Positions 20,230-28,233 of a stretch of 64,000 nt of DNA are shown here, one piece after another; positions within the stretch are counted from its first letter, which is position 1, and every line of letters begins with the position of its first letter. The stretch covers positions 124,001-188,000 of the forward strand of contig CATOTB010000005.1 in assembly GCA_951812945.1 (NCBI GenBank). Reading direction: 5' to 3'. This stretch comes from Candidatus Dadabacteria bacterium (GTDB lineage: Bacteria; Desulfobacterota_D; UBA1144; Nemesobacterales; Nemesobacteraceae). The notes below the pieces were generated by a model, which worked only from the letters and a program-made list of their open reading frames with translations, was not told where the DNA came from and made no database searches. The translations under genes were made by a program, and so were the position numbers.

Positions 20230-20451
20230 ATGGAGAAAGAAGAAAAGATAGAGTTTGAAGGAACTATAACGAAAGCTTTGCCCAACGCGATGTTTATGGT
20301 TGAGATAGAGAACAATCACGAGGTGTTGGCCTATGTTTCCGGCAAAATGAGAACCAGGTTCATAAGGATACTTCCTGGAGACAGGGTAAGGCTTGAGATA
20401 TCTCCCTACGATCTTACAAAGGGAAGAATCACCTACAGACTCAAAAAGTGA
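20230..20451 (+). CDS. infA: Translation initiation factor IF-1
   Basis: OB-fold factor that occupies the A site during initiation. It has 73 residues; [20 protein letters not shown] and [14 protein letters not shown] [19 protein letters not shown] are the conserved strands, and GRITYRLKK the usual end. The order map-infA-rpmJ is the common one. The start is [11 protein letters not shown] after CAGGGA. Confidence 0.96.
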   Translation: MEKEEKIEFEGTITKALPNAMFMVEIENNHEVLAYVSGKMRTRFIRILPGDRVRLEISPYDLTKGRITYRLKK

Positions 20452-20470
20452 AGACAGGGGTAGAAGCAAG

Positions 20471-20584
20471 GTGAAAACTAGGGCATCGGTAAAAAAAATA
20501 TGCGACAAGTGCAAGATCATCAAGCGCAGGGGGGTCGTGCGGGTGATCTGTGTCAACAAAAGACACAAACAAAGACAAGGATAG
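20471..20584 (+). CDS. rpmJ: 50S ribosomal protein L36, zinc-binding
   Basis: Smallest large-subunit protein, bound near the sarcin-ricin domain base. The GTG at 20471 begins a 37-residue protein reading (M)[18 protein letters not shown].., the family sequence; the open frame upstream runs into infA and is not coding. Zinc ligands are Cys11, Cys14, Cys27 and His32. Its ribosome site is AGAAGCAAG. Easily overlooked because of its size and GTG start. Confidence 0.95.
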   Translation: MKTRASVKKICDKCKIIKRRGVVRVICVNKRHKQRQG

Positions 20585-20605
20585 TGTGCAGGAGGATATA
20601 CCTTA

Positions 20606-20986
20606 ATGCCTAGAATAGCAGGGGTTGACATACCGCTTAACAAAAGAGTGGAGATAGGTCTTACGTATATCTACGGTATAGGAAGGGCGACTTCAAATGT
20701 CATACTTTCCAAGGCCGGTATAGACGTAAACAAGAAGTCTGGAGAGCTTGACGATCAGGAAGTAACGAAACTGAGGACGATAATTGAAGGTGAGTACACC
20801 GTTGAGGGAGACCTCAGAAAAGAGGTTCAGCTTAATATAAAGCGCCTCATAGAGATAGGGTGCTACAGGGGAATTAGGCACAGGATAGGGCTTCCGGTAA
20901 GGGGACAGAAAACCAAGTCAAACGCGAGAACGAGAAAAGGTCGCAGGGGTACTGCGATAGCGAAGAAGAAAAAAGCTGGGAAATAA
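20606..20986 (+). CDS. rpsM: 30S ribosomal protein S13
   Basis: Head protein that bridges to the large subunit and touches P-site tRNA. It has 126 residues, begins [20 protein letters not shown] and carries [14 protein letters not shown] and the C-terminal [14 protein letters not shown]. First gene of the alpha section; AGGAGGATATACC gives a strong ribosome site. Confidence 0.97.
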   Translation: MPRIAGVDIPLNKRVEIGLTYIYGIGRATSNVILSKAGIDVNKKSGELDDQEVTKLRTIIEGEYTVEGDLRKEVQLNIKRLIEIGCYRGIRHRIGLPVRGQKTKSNARTRKGRRGTAIAKKKKAGK

Positions 20987-21001
20987 GAAGGGTCTTTACA
21001 G

Positions 21002-21385
21002 ATGAGCAAGAAATTCACTAAGAAGAAAACAAAGAAATTCGTTGAGCATGGAGTGGTCAACATACAGGCTACTTTTAACAACACGATAATCACGGTCAGT
21101 GATATGAAGGGAAACGTCATAGCCTGGTCAAGCGGCGGCAACAGGGGATTTAAGGGTACGAGAAAGGGAACGCCGTTTGCGGCTCAAATGGCGGCGGATG
21201 ACGCGACGAAGAAGGCAAAAACCCTTGGACTTAAGTCTGCTAATGTTTACGTAAGCGGTCCCGGTCCCGGAAGGGAGCCGGCTATAAGAGCCGTTCAGGC
21301 CGCGGGAGTTAAAGTGCTGATTATAAAGGATGTCACCCCGATTCCCCATAATGGCTGCAGGCCTCCTGGAAGGAGGAGGGTGTAA
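21002..21385 (+). CDS. rpsK: 30S ribosomal protein S11
   Basis: Platform protein lining the mRNA exit and E site. It has 127 residues; [19 protein letters not shown], the [19 protein letters not shown] block (here [20 protein letters not shown]) and [15 protein letters not shown] at the end are all conserved. It starts 15 bases after rpsM. Confidence 0.97.
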   Translation: MSKKFTKKKTKKFVEHGVVNIQATFNNTIITVSDMKGNVIAWSSGGNRGFKGTRKGTPFAAQMAADDATKKAKTLGLKSANVYVSGPGPGREPAIRAVQAAGVKVLIIKDVTPIPHNGCRPPGRRRV

Positions 21386-21436
21386 GCATTATGAAAGAGG
21401 TCGTGTTCATGTCGTTTGCGAGGAGGAAGAAGGTAA

Positions 21437-22075
21437 TTGGCTAGGTATAGAGGACCATCTTGTAAGCTTTGCAGGAGAGAGGGCGAGCAGCTTTTTCTCA
21501 AGGGAGCTAGGTGTTATACGTCAAAGTGCGCCATACAGAAAAGGCCTAACCGCGGACCTGGAGTTCACGGGGCCTCGATTGGGCGTTCCAAGTTTTCTGA
21601 CTACGGAATAAGATTAAGGGAAAAACAGAAGGTTAAGCGTATTTACGGGCTGACCGAGAAACAATTCAGCGGTTATTTTGCCGAAGCGGCGAGAAGAAGC
21701 GGAGTGACCGGCGCCATGCTCATATTGCTTCTTGAGAGAAGGCTTGACAATGTGATCTACCGGTTAGGGTTTGCAAGCTCTCGCAACGAGGCCAGGCATC
21801 TGGTCTGGCTTGGGCATGTTCTTGTAGACGGCAAAAGAGTCGACATCCCCTCTTTCAGCGTGAATCAGGGGAATAAAATAGAGATAAAGGCAAAGACCAG
21901 AAGCAATCCCCATGTAAATCAGTCCCTTGAAGGCCTTGAGAGAAGGGGTTTTCCCCAGTGGCTTGAGCTTGACAGGGAGAATTACAGCGGGGTTGTAACC
22001 AAGCTTCCCGAGAGAGAGGACGTGACTGTTCCAATAGATGAACAGTTGATTGTTGAGTTCTACTCAAGGGTTTAA
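21437..22075 (+). CDS. rpsD: 30S ribosomal protein S4, zinc-binding form
   Basis: Initiates 30S body assembly and affects fidelity; represses the alpha operon in E. coli. It starts with TTG at 21437, ten bases after AGGAGG, giving 212 residues that begin MARYRGPSCKLCRREGE. Cys9, Cys12, Cys26 and Cys31 form a zinc site lost in gammaproteobacterial S4. The S4 RNA-binding domain contains RLDNVIYRLGFASSRNEARH. Confidence 0.97.
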   Translation: MARYRGPSCKLCRREGEQLFLKGARCYTSKCAIQKRPNRGPGVHGASIGRSKFSDYGIRLREKQKVKRIYGLTEKQFSGYFAEAARRSGVTGAMLILLLERRLDNVIYRLGFASSRNEARHLVWLGHVLVDGKRVDIPSFSVNQGNKIEIKAKTRSNPHVNQSLEGLERRGFPQWLELDRENYSGVVTKLPEREDVTVPIDEQLIVEFYSRV

Positions 22076-22102
22076 AGCTTGACACAGACGGAGGGATGAA
22101 AC

Positions 22103-23128
22103 TTGGAGAATTTTCAGAAAAACTGGAGAGATTTGCAGTACCCCAAAGCGCTTGAAAAAGACGAGCAGGTATCGACTCCTTTCTACGGCAAATTTATCTG
22201 CGAACCTCTGGAACCAGGCTACGGCATTACACTTGGCAATGCGTTAAGAAGGGTTCTCCTATCCTCAATACAGGGTCCCGCGATTACTGCCGTCGTGATA
22301 GACGGGGTTTCGCACGAGTTCTCTACCATACCGGGAATTATGGAAGATGTTACCGAGATCATACTGAACCTCAAAGCCGTGGATCTCAAAATGCATACCT
22401 ACGACCCGCAAACGATAACTCTGAGCGTGGAGGGTCCCGGAGAAATCAAGGCGTCCGACATAACTACGACCCACATGGTGGAAGTGGTTAACGGCGAACA
22501 GCACATAGCGACTTTGGGGGATGAAGCGAAGCTTGACATGGAACTCACCGTAAAGATGGGAAGCGGCTACGAGCCGGTGTCAAGAAGAGAGACGCATAAG
22601 TCAATAGGTCTTATACATGTTGACGCGTTCTTCTCTCCCGTTAAGAAAGTTAATTATGCGGTTACCAACGCCAGGGTGGGGCAGAGAACCGATTATCAGA
22701 AACTGACAATAGAGATATGGACAAACGGCACGATTCTTCCCGAAGAGGCGCTTGCTTACAGTGCAAAGATTATCAAGCAGCAGCTAAACGTCTTCATTGA
22801 TTTTGACGAGGAGCTAATAGACAAGGTGGAAGAAGAAGAGTCGATGGGTATAAGCGGGACCGACGACAAGCTTTTTATCCCCATAGAGGATGTGGAGCTG
22901 TCGGTAAGGTCTATAAACTGTCTTAAAAAGGCGGAAATACAGTACATCGGGGAAGTAGTTCAGAAGACGGAACAGCAGCTTCTTGATCTTGAGAATTTCG
23001 GAAAAACCTCGCTTGAGGAAGTGAGCGCGAGGCTTGAGGAGATGGGATTGAGTCTCGGAATGGTTATAGACACTGAGGTTTTTGAGAAAGAAAAGGAGAA
23101 GCGGAGTTCTGAGAGTGCCGTGGAGTAA
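22103..23128 (+). CDS. rpoA: RNA polymerase alpha subunit
   Basis: Assembly scaffold of RNA polymerase; the C-terminal domain binds UP elements and activators. The TTG at 22103 follows GGAGGG (22090-22095) at good spacing; a nearby ATG at 22096 is out of frame. The 341-residue protein has the N-terminal dimer domain (FYGKFICEPLEPGYGITLGN, NALRRVLLSSI) and a full C-terminal domain with LSVRSINCLKKAEIQYIGE. The intact CTD makes UP-element use plausible in this organism. Confidence 0.97.
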   Translation: MENFQKNWRDLQYPKALEKDEQVSTPFYGKFICEPLEPGYGITLGNALRRVLLSSIQGPAITAVVIDGVSHEFSTIPGIMEDVTEIILNLKAVDLKMHTYDPQTITLSVEGPGEIKASDITTTHMVEVVNGEQHIATLGDEAKLDMELTVKMGSGYEPVSRRETHKSIGLIHVDAFFSPVKKVNYAVTNARVGQRTDYQKLTIEIWTNGTILPEEALAYSAKIIKQQLNVFIDFDEELIDKVEEEESMGISGTDDKLFIPIEDVELSVRSINCLKKAEIQYIGEVVQKTEQQLLDLENFGKTSLEEVSARLEEMGLSLGMVIDTEVFEKEKEKRSSESAVE

Positions 23129-23152
23129 TCAGGGTCCGTATACGATAAAAAG

Positions 23153-23848
23153 ATGCGACACAGAAAATCGGGAAGAAAACTGGGAGTTACGACGAAGCAC
23201 AGAAAGGCCATGTTCCGCAACATGGCTACTGACCTCTTGCGTAACGGCAAGATAAACACGACGGACACAAGAGCCAAGGAAATAAGAAGGGTTGTGGAGA
23301 AGCTCGTAACCCTTGGTAAAAACGGCAGTCTTCACGCGAGAAGAAAGGCTCTAGGCTATATAAGGGACCGCGCCGTTGTGGAGAAACTTTTCTCTGAACT
23401 TGCCCAGAGATATATGGAGCGCCCCGGCGGTTACACGAGAATAGTGAAGCTTGGTTACAGAAGAGGAGATAACGCTCCTATTTCGCTCATTGAGCTTGTA
23501 ACCGAAGAATACAAGGCCAAAAGAAAAAGGCGGAAGGCAAAGCCCAAGACGCAGACCGAGAGTGCATCGAAGGAAAGTTCGAAGAAAAAATCCGCAGAAG
23601 AACTTGGTCTGGTCGAACAAGAGGAAACTGCCAAGAGTCAGGCGGATGAACAGGGCGAAGCCAAGGTGACCGAGGCCAAATCCCCGAAGAAAAGTTCGAA
23701 GAAAAAATCCGTAGAAGAGCCTGGTCTGGTCGAGCAAGATGAAACTGTAGAGAACAGGGCGGACGAACAGGCTGAAGCCGAGGTGACCGAAACCGAGTCC
23801 CCCGAACCGCAGGAGCAGGCGGATTCTCCAGAGAAGACCGAGGATTAA
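23153..23848 (+). CDS. rplQ: 50S ribosomal protein L17 with repeat-containing acidic/basic C-terminal extension
   Basis: Residues 1 to about 120 are a normal L17 ([57 protein letters not shown]). The family usually ends there; this protein has 231 residues. After a Lys/Arg-rich linker come two 39-residue tandem repeats (residues 142-180 and 181-219), each starting SSKKKS, with GLVEQ in the centre and ADEQ later, then a Glu-rich tail. The extension is low complexity, strongly charged and probably disordered on the ribosome surface. Last gene of the ribosomal run. Confidence 0.95.
   Translation: MRHRKSGRKLGVTTKHRKAMFRNMATDLLRNGKINTTDTRAKEIRRVVEKLVTLGKNGSLHARRKALGYIRDRAVVEKLFSELAQRYMERPGGYTRIVKLGYRRGDNAPISLIELVTEEYKAKRKRRKAKPKTQTESASKESSKKKSAEELGLVEQEETAKSQADEQGEAKVTEAKSPKKSSKKKSVEEPGLVEQDETVENRADEQAEAEVTETESPEPQEQADSPEKTED
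23576..23809 (+). repeat. Two tandem 117-bp repeats inside rplQ
   Basis: Copy one is 23576-23692 and copy two 23693-23809, in frame, period 117 bases (39 codons). Identity is high at the start of each unit, where AGTTCGAAGAAAAAATCCG is shared exactly, and falls towards the end. The differences include coding changes (K to E), so the second copy has become more acidic. Probably an internal duplication. Confidence 0.9.
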
Positions 23849-23890
23849 AATTCCTCCTCCCCACTTTTATCAGAAATCCCTCCGTTTTTT

Positions 23891-23917
23891 CCCCCATGCA
23901 GTCTGGGCGGGTTTTTT
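23891..23917 (+). terminator. Probable intrinsic terminator after the ribosomal operon
   Basis: CCCCC at 23891-23895 can pair with GG at 23906-23907 and GGG at 23909-23911 (one bulged C), followed directly by six T at 23912-23917. The stem is short but all G-C, and it lies 43 bases after the rplQ stop, before an unrelated gene. Confidence 0.5.
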
Positions 23918-23934
23918 CCGCGTTCCCTATTATT

Positions 23935-23940
23935 TATAAT
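23935..23940 (+). promoter_or_regulatory. Possible -10 element of the flavin oxidoreductase gene
   Basis: A TATAAT hexamer ends seven bases before the ATG at 23948. If it works as a -10 box the transcript would begin at or next to the ATG, giving a leaderless mRNA; in agreement, no Shine-Dalgarno sequence is visible before this start. The -35 region is only a T-rich stretch, so the assignment is weak. Confidence 0.35.
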
Positions 23941-23947
23941 AAACCTG

Positions 23948-24961
23948 ATGAAAAAAGTCGGGTTTATACTTGATGCGGGGTCAATTGAAGAACTCAAGGA
24001 TCTTGCTGTTGCTGCCGAGAAAGCGAATTTTCACTCCGTCTGGGCCACGGAGCTTTACAGGACCCCATTTCAGCAGCTCTCGGCCGTTGCTCCCGTTACC
24101 TCTAAAATAAAACTTGGTACCGCCGTTGCTCTTGCCTTTGTGAGAAGCCCGCTTACTACCTCCATTACTTCTCTTGATCTTGACGAAATAAGTTCAGGGA
24201 GGCTGATACTGGGTCTTGGTACCGGGGCAAAGAGAACAAACGAGAATTTCCACGGTGTTTTCTATGGAGACAAGCCGGTTGCGAGAATAAGGGAATGCGT
24301 TGGATTAATAAGGGAAATCTTGTCTGGGGCTCATACGGGCAGTGAAATTGTTTTTGAGGGGCAGTTTTACCGTATAAACACAAAGGGTTATAAAAGAGCT
24401 TTTAAGCCCACCAGAGAAAAGATACCGATATTCGTGGCCGGTATAGGAAGCAATATGATCAGCGCTGCTGCCGAAATCGCGGACGGCTACATGGGGCACG
24501 TGGTCTGTTCGCTAGAGTATATAAAGAAGGTAGTTTCACCTTCGCTTGAAGAGAAACTTGAAAAACGGAGAAAAAACGGGGATTTCATAAAGTGCTCGAT
24601 AATCACCTGTGCCGTCTCGCATGACTGGGAAAGGGCGAGAGAAGCTGCCCGGGCTACCGTCGCGTTTTATGCCACGGTAAAAACTTACGACCCTCCTTTC
24701 AGGCTCCATGGCTTTATGGAGGAGGTGAGAAGTATAAGGGATGCTTTTCGCAGAAAAGATGTTCGGGCGATGATAAAAGGTGTCAGTGATGAGATGGTTG
24801 ATGCGTTTACGGTTGTCGGGGATGCGGAACATTGCAGGGAGAAGGTGGAAGAGTACAGAAAATATATTGATCTTCCGGTGCTTAGCGCCCCGCATTATTT
24901 TCTCGATTTCAAGGAGGTAAGAGAGTACCAGGAGCGACTGATCGAGGCCTTTGCTTCGTGA
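23948..24961 (+). CDS. LLM-class (luciferase-like) flavin-dependent oxidoreductase
   Basis: TIM-barrel oxidoreductase using FMN or F420; substrate unknown. The 337-residue protein matches the bacterial luciferase superfamily: EKANFHSVWATELY after the first strand, TSKIKLGTAVALAFVRSP, SSGRLILGLGTGAKR, and FVAGIGSNMISAAAEIADGY. The layout resembles the F420-dependent MER/FGD subgroup as much as FMN monooxygenases; no F420 biosynthesis gene is in the window to decide. It is followed closely by an SDR protein in the same direction. No obvious ribosome site. Confidence 0.85.
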   Translation: MKKVGFILDAGSIEELKDLAVAAEKANFHSVWATELYRTPFQQLSAVAPVTSKIKLGTAVALAFVRSPLTTSITSLDLDEISSGRLILGLGTGAKRTNENFHGVFYGDKPVARIRECVGLIREILSGAHTGSEIVFEGQFYRINTKGYKRAFKPTREKIPIFVAGIGSNMISAAAEIADGYMGHVVCSLEYIKKVVSPSLEEKLEKRRKNGDFIKCSIITCAVSHDWERAREAARATVAFYATVKTYDPPFRLHGFMEEVRSIRDAFRRKDVRAMIKGVSDEMVDAFTVVGDAEHCREKVEEYRKYIDLPVLSAPHYFLDFKEVREYQERLIEAFAS

Positions 24962-24985
24962 GGTCCGGATTTTTCAACTAGGAAC

Positions 24986-25882
24986 ATGAAAATACTTATT
25001 TCAGGATCTACCGGAACCGTGGGGACCCATCTTATTAACGCCATTTCTTCGGATTCCTTTGAAATATGGCGCCTGGTAAGATCGCGTGCGGGAGGAGACA
25101 ACCTGATTTTCTGGGACCCGGAGGGCGGTCGTGTAGACGACCCGGATCTGCTTGAAGGTTTTGATGCCGCTGTTCATCTCTCGGGTGAGAATATAGTGGG
25201 CAGGTGGACTAAAAAGAAAAAGAATTCAATACGGCGAAGCAGGGTACTCAGCACCCGCTATCTGGTAAGCCTCTTCTCCGGACTTCAAAATCCCCCTAAA
25301 ACTTTTATCTGTGCCTCGGCAATCGGTTACTATGGAGACAGGGGGGAAGAAAGACTTACTGAGCGCTCTGCGGTCGGCTCCGGGTTTCTCCCCGATGTTT
25401 GCCACGAGTGGGAGAACGAGGCCAACAAGGCCTCTGACCTTGGCGTAAGGGTCATAAATCTGCGCACAGGTGCTGTCCTAAGCCTCAAAGGGGGTATGCT
25501 GGGTTCTTTGCTGCCTCTCTTTAAGATGGGTCTTGGAGGGGTTGTTGGAAGCGGCGGTCAGTATATAAGCTGGGTCTCTATAGAGGATCTTTCACGTATA
25601 ATTGTTTATCTGCTGGAACATGGGGAAGTAACCGGGCCTGTTAACGCGGTGTCGCCGAATCCGGTAACTAACAAGCAGTTTACCGCCACGCTTGCGACGG
25701 TTCTGCGAAAGCCCGCGTGGTTTGCGGTTCCCGCATTTGCCATACGGCTTTTTTTCGGAGAGATGGGCCGCTACACGATGCTTGCCAGCAGCATGGTTTT
25801 TCCCGAGAAACTTATTTCCTCCGGGTATGAGTTCTTACACGAAGACTTAGGCTCCGCGCTTGAAGATATTATTTTGAGATAA
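24986..25882 (+). CDS. TIGR01777-type SDR epimerase-family protein (YfcH-like)
   Basis: Atypical extended SDR protein of unknown physiological substrate. The 298 residues begin MKILISGSTGTVGTHLINAI, a GxxGxxG Rossmann motif. AAVHLSGENIVGRWTKKKK and SAIGYYGDRGEE are hallmarks of the YfcH/SulA group, and the C-terminal part (PAFAIRLFFGEMG, ISSGYEFLHEDLGSALEDI) matches DUF1731. AGGAA precedes the ATG. One base separates it from pdxH, suggesting an operon. Confidence 0.9.
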   Translation: MKILISGSTGTVGTHLINAISSDSFEIWRLVRSRAGGDNLIFWDPEGGRVDDPDLLEGFDAAVHLSGENIVGRWTKKKKNSIRRSRVLSTRYLVSLFSGLQNPPKTFICASAIGYYGDRGEERLTERSAVGSGFLPDVCHEWENEANKASDLGVRVINLRTGAVLSLKGGMLGSLLPLFKMGLGGVVGSGGQYISWVSIEDLSRIIVYLLEHGEVTGPVNAVSPNPVTNKQFTATLATVLRKPAWFAVPAFAIRLFFGEMGRYTMLASSMVFPEKLISSGYEFLHEDLGSALEDIILR

Positions 25883-25883
25883 A

Positions 25884-26528
25884 ATGTCGAAAAAAAGTAA
25901 ATTCCACTCACGCCAGTACCTAAAACGGAAGCTTGAGAGAAAGGATCTTGACGACGATCCGTTCGTTCAGTTTGATATCTGGTACGGGGAGATTCTCGAA
26001 TCGGAAGTCGATTTTCCAAACGCTTTTATTCTATCAACTGTGGGAGCGGGGGGCATTCCGTCCTCAAGAGTGGTACTTCTCAAGGGGTACGACGAAAGAG
26101 GCTTTTCCTTCTATTCGAATTCTCTTAGCCGCAAGGGCAGGGATGTGGCCGAGAATCCGGTTGCTTCGCTTTGCTTCTGGTGGTCTGAATTTGAAAGGCA
26201 GGTGAAAGTGGACGGCGAGGTCTCGCTTTTACCTGAACGGGAAGCTGATGAATACTTTGCCTCAAGACCTCGCCAAAGCCGCATAGGAGCGTGCGTTTCG
26301 AAACAGAGCGAAGTCCTTGAAAGCAGGCAGCTGCTTGAGAGGGAATACGAGCAGTTCCGCTCTGAATGGAAGGGAAAGAGTATAGAGCGTCCCGACTTCT
26401 GGATAGGATACGTAGTGAGTCCGGTACGCTTTGAGTTCTGGCAGGGAAGAAAAAACAGACTTCACGACCGTTTCAGATACGTTCCTTCTCCCGATGGTGG
26501 CTGGACTATAAGCAGACTTTACCCGTAG
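25884..26528 (+). CDS. pdxH: Pyridoxamine 5'-phosphate oxidase
   Basis: FMN-dependent oxidation of pyridoxine- or pyridoxamine-phosphate to PLP. It has 214 residues. Visible family features are PSSRVVLLKGYDERGFSFYSN (FMN binding, first 20 residues of it shown in parts), ENPVASLCFWW, RQVKVDGEVS and the C-terminal RFRYVPSPDGGWTISRLYP. The start immediately follows the SDR gene. Its product PLP is the cofactor of the Alr encoded at 32310. Confidence 0.95.
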   Translation: MSKKSKFHSRQYLKRKLERKDLDDDPFVQFDIWYGEILESEVDFPNAFILSTVGAGGIPSSRVVLLKGYDERGFSFYSNSLSRKGRDVAENPVASLCFWWSEFERQVKVDGEVSLLPEREADEYFASRPRQSRIGACVSKQSEVLESRQLLEREYEQFRSEWKGKSIERPDFWIGYVVSPVRFEFWQGRKNRLHDRFRYVPSPDGGWTISRLYP

Positions 26529-26551
26529 TTCGTAGAATCGACAGCCGCTTT

Positions 26552-27229
26552 TTATCTGGTTGCGCGATAAAGCGCCACTACTCCCATGGTGAGTTCTGAG
26601 TACCGGCAGTCGCGAAACCCCGCGTTTTCAAGATGCCGTATGAAGTTTTTTCTCTGAGGAAATGAAGCGGTGGATTCAGCCAGGTATTTGTACTCTTTGC
26701 CCCTGCCGTAAATGCTTCCGACAAGAGGCATCAAGACTTTAAAATAAACCATGTAAATGGGTTTGAAAACGGGATTTCTCGGGATCGCGAATTCAAGTAT
26801 GAAAAGTTTTCCGTTTTCCCTTAGCACTCTTCTTATTTCCCTCAGGGAAAGTTCGTAATCGACGGTGTTTCTTATGCCGAAGGCTATGGTAGCCGAGTCG
26901 AACTGTTTTTCTGCAAAGGGAAGACTCTCCGCCGCGGCTGACGCAAGCGCTATTTTCTCCCCGAGGTTAAGGTCTTCGATCTTCTTTTTCGCTATCCGGA
27001 GCATGTTCATGCTGGGGTCGATCCCGACTGTTTTGGCCGCAGGGTGTTTTTTCGCAACCTCGATCGCGACTTCCCCAGTCCCGGTTGCTATGTCCAGGTT
27101 GTACTCGGCGCCGCGCAATTCATCCGCCAGCTTCTTTCTCCAAAGTTTGTGGATTCCGAGGCTGAACAGAGTATTTAGCCAGTCGTAGTGACTTGCTACT
27201 TCATCAAAAATTTTCTTCGTTTCAGGCAT
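26552..27229 (-). CDS. ubiE: Demethylmenaquinone / 2-methoxy-6-polyprenylbenzoquinol methyltransferase
   Basis: SAM-dependent C-methylation in quinone synthesis. The 225 residues include FDEVASHYDWLNTLFSLG, the glycine-rich SAM motif LDIATGTGEVAIEVAK, and GIRNTVDYELSLREIRRVLR, all typical of UbiE/MenG. Whether the quinone is ubiquinone or menaquinone cannot be decided here. The ATG overlaps the metF stop by one base on the minus strand, giving a metF-ubiE operon that converges on pdxH. Confidence 0.94.
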   Translation of the reverse strand: MPETKKIFDEVASHYDWLNTLFSLGIHKLWRKKLADELRGAEYNLDIATGTGEVAIEVAKKHPAAKTVGIDPSMNMLRIAKKKIEDLNLGEKIALASAAAESLPFAEKQFDSATIAFGIRNTVDYELSLREIRRVLRENGKLFILEFAIPRNPVFKPIYMVYFKVLMPLVGSIYGRGKEYKYLAESTASFPQRKNFIRHLENAGFRDCRYSELTMGVVALYRATR

Positions 27230-28107
27230 CAGACGGATTCCAGGATCTTTTCTATGTGAGAGGTCCTGTTAAGAACGTAGAAATGAATTCCCGGCACTCC
27301 CTTATCGATAAGTTCCCTTACTTGGTCTCTGCACTGGGCGATTCCTATTTCCACCGCTTTGCGGTTGTCGTCTCCTGCACCATCCAGTTTCTTTTTCAGT
27401 GATGCGGGTATTTCCGTTCCGCAAAGCGAGGATATTCTTATTACCTGCCTTGATGAGAGCACGGGCATAAGGCCCGGGATAATGGGGAGTTCTATTCCTG
27501 CTGCTCTTACCCTCTCAACGTAATCAAAATAGTAACGGTTATCGAAAAAAAGCTGGGTGATTATGATGTCAGCCCCAGCATCCACTTTTTTTTTCAGATT
27601 CGCTATGTCTTCCTCAAAGCTCGGGGATTCAATGTGTTTTTCCGGATAGCCCGCAACGGCCAGGGAAAACCGCCGTGGCTTTTCTTTTTCATATTTTCTT
27701 ATGTATTCCACGAGTTGGTTTGCGTGTTGAAATGCTCCCTTGGACAGCAGTTCTTCGCCTTCTTCCTTGGGAATATCTCCCCTGAGCGCAACTATGTTGC
27801 GTATTTTCTCCTGTTCTATCCCCTCAAGCATAAGATCTATTTCTCTCTCGGAAGATCCTATGCAAGTCAGGTGACAGGCGCTTTCCGTTCCGATAACGTT
27901 TTTTACGTAGGAGGCGACCTCAAGGGTTCTTTTTCGCCCCTTTCCCATGGCGCCATGAGTTACCGTTATAATGCTTGGCGAAAATTCGGCGAGTTTCGCG
28001 AGGATACCTTTGAGTTTTTCGAATTCGGAGTCGTCTTTCGGAGGAAACACCTCAAAGGATATTAAAGGAGCATTTTCTTTTTTGTTCTTGTATTCGGAAA
28101 AATTCAC
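27229..28107 (-). CDS. metF: 5,10-methylenetetrahydrofolate reductase
   Basis: FAD enzyme making 5-methyl-THF for methionine synthesis. It has 292 residues and a GTG start after AGAGGG. SFEVFPPKDDSEFEKL, ITVTHGAMGKGRKRT, LRGDIPKEEGEE and ADIITQLFFDN-type ADIIITQLFFDNRYYFDYV are conserved. It lacks the C-terminal regulatory domain of eukaryotic enzymes. Together with ubiE it feeds and uses one-carbon units. Confidence 0.95.
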   Translation of the reverse strand: MNFSEYKNKKENAPLISFEVFPPKDDSEFEKLKGILAKLAEFSPSIITVTHGAMGKGRKRTLEVASYVKNVIGTESACHLTCIGSSEREIDLMLEGIEQEKIRNIVALRGDIPKEEGEELLSKGAFQHANQLVEYIRKYEKEKPRRFSLAVAGYPEKHIESPSFEEDIANLKKKVDAGADIIITQLFFDNRYYFDYVERVRAAGIELPIIPGLMPVLSSRQVIRISSLCGTEIPASLKKKLDGAGDDNRKAVEIGIAQCRDQVRELIDKGVPGIHFYVLNRTSHIEKILESV

Positions 28108-28233
28108 GGTTTCCCTCTGGGTTTAAGCTCTACGGAGTTGCTTTCTTTTAATTTTCAATAGGTTTTCGAAGTCCGAAATTATTGTGATCAAACGCAAAGT
28201 CCGTTTCACATCATCTGGCGAGTATGTATACCT

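Noticed and set aside
23351..23897. Minus-strand open frames opposite the rplQ repeats
   Set aside because: They mirror the repeat in L17 and end in its coding frame; no family resemblance and no start signal.
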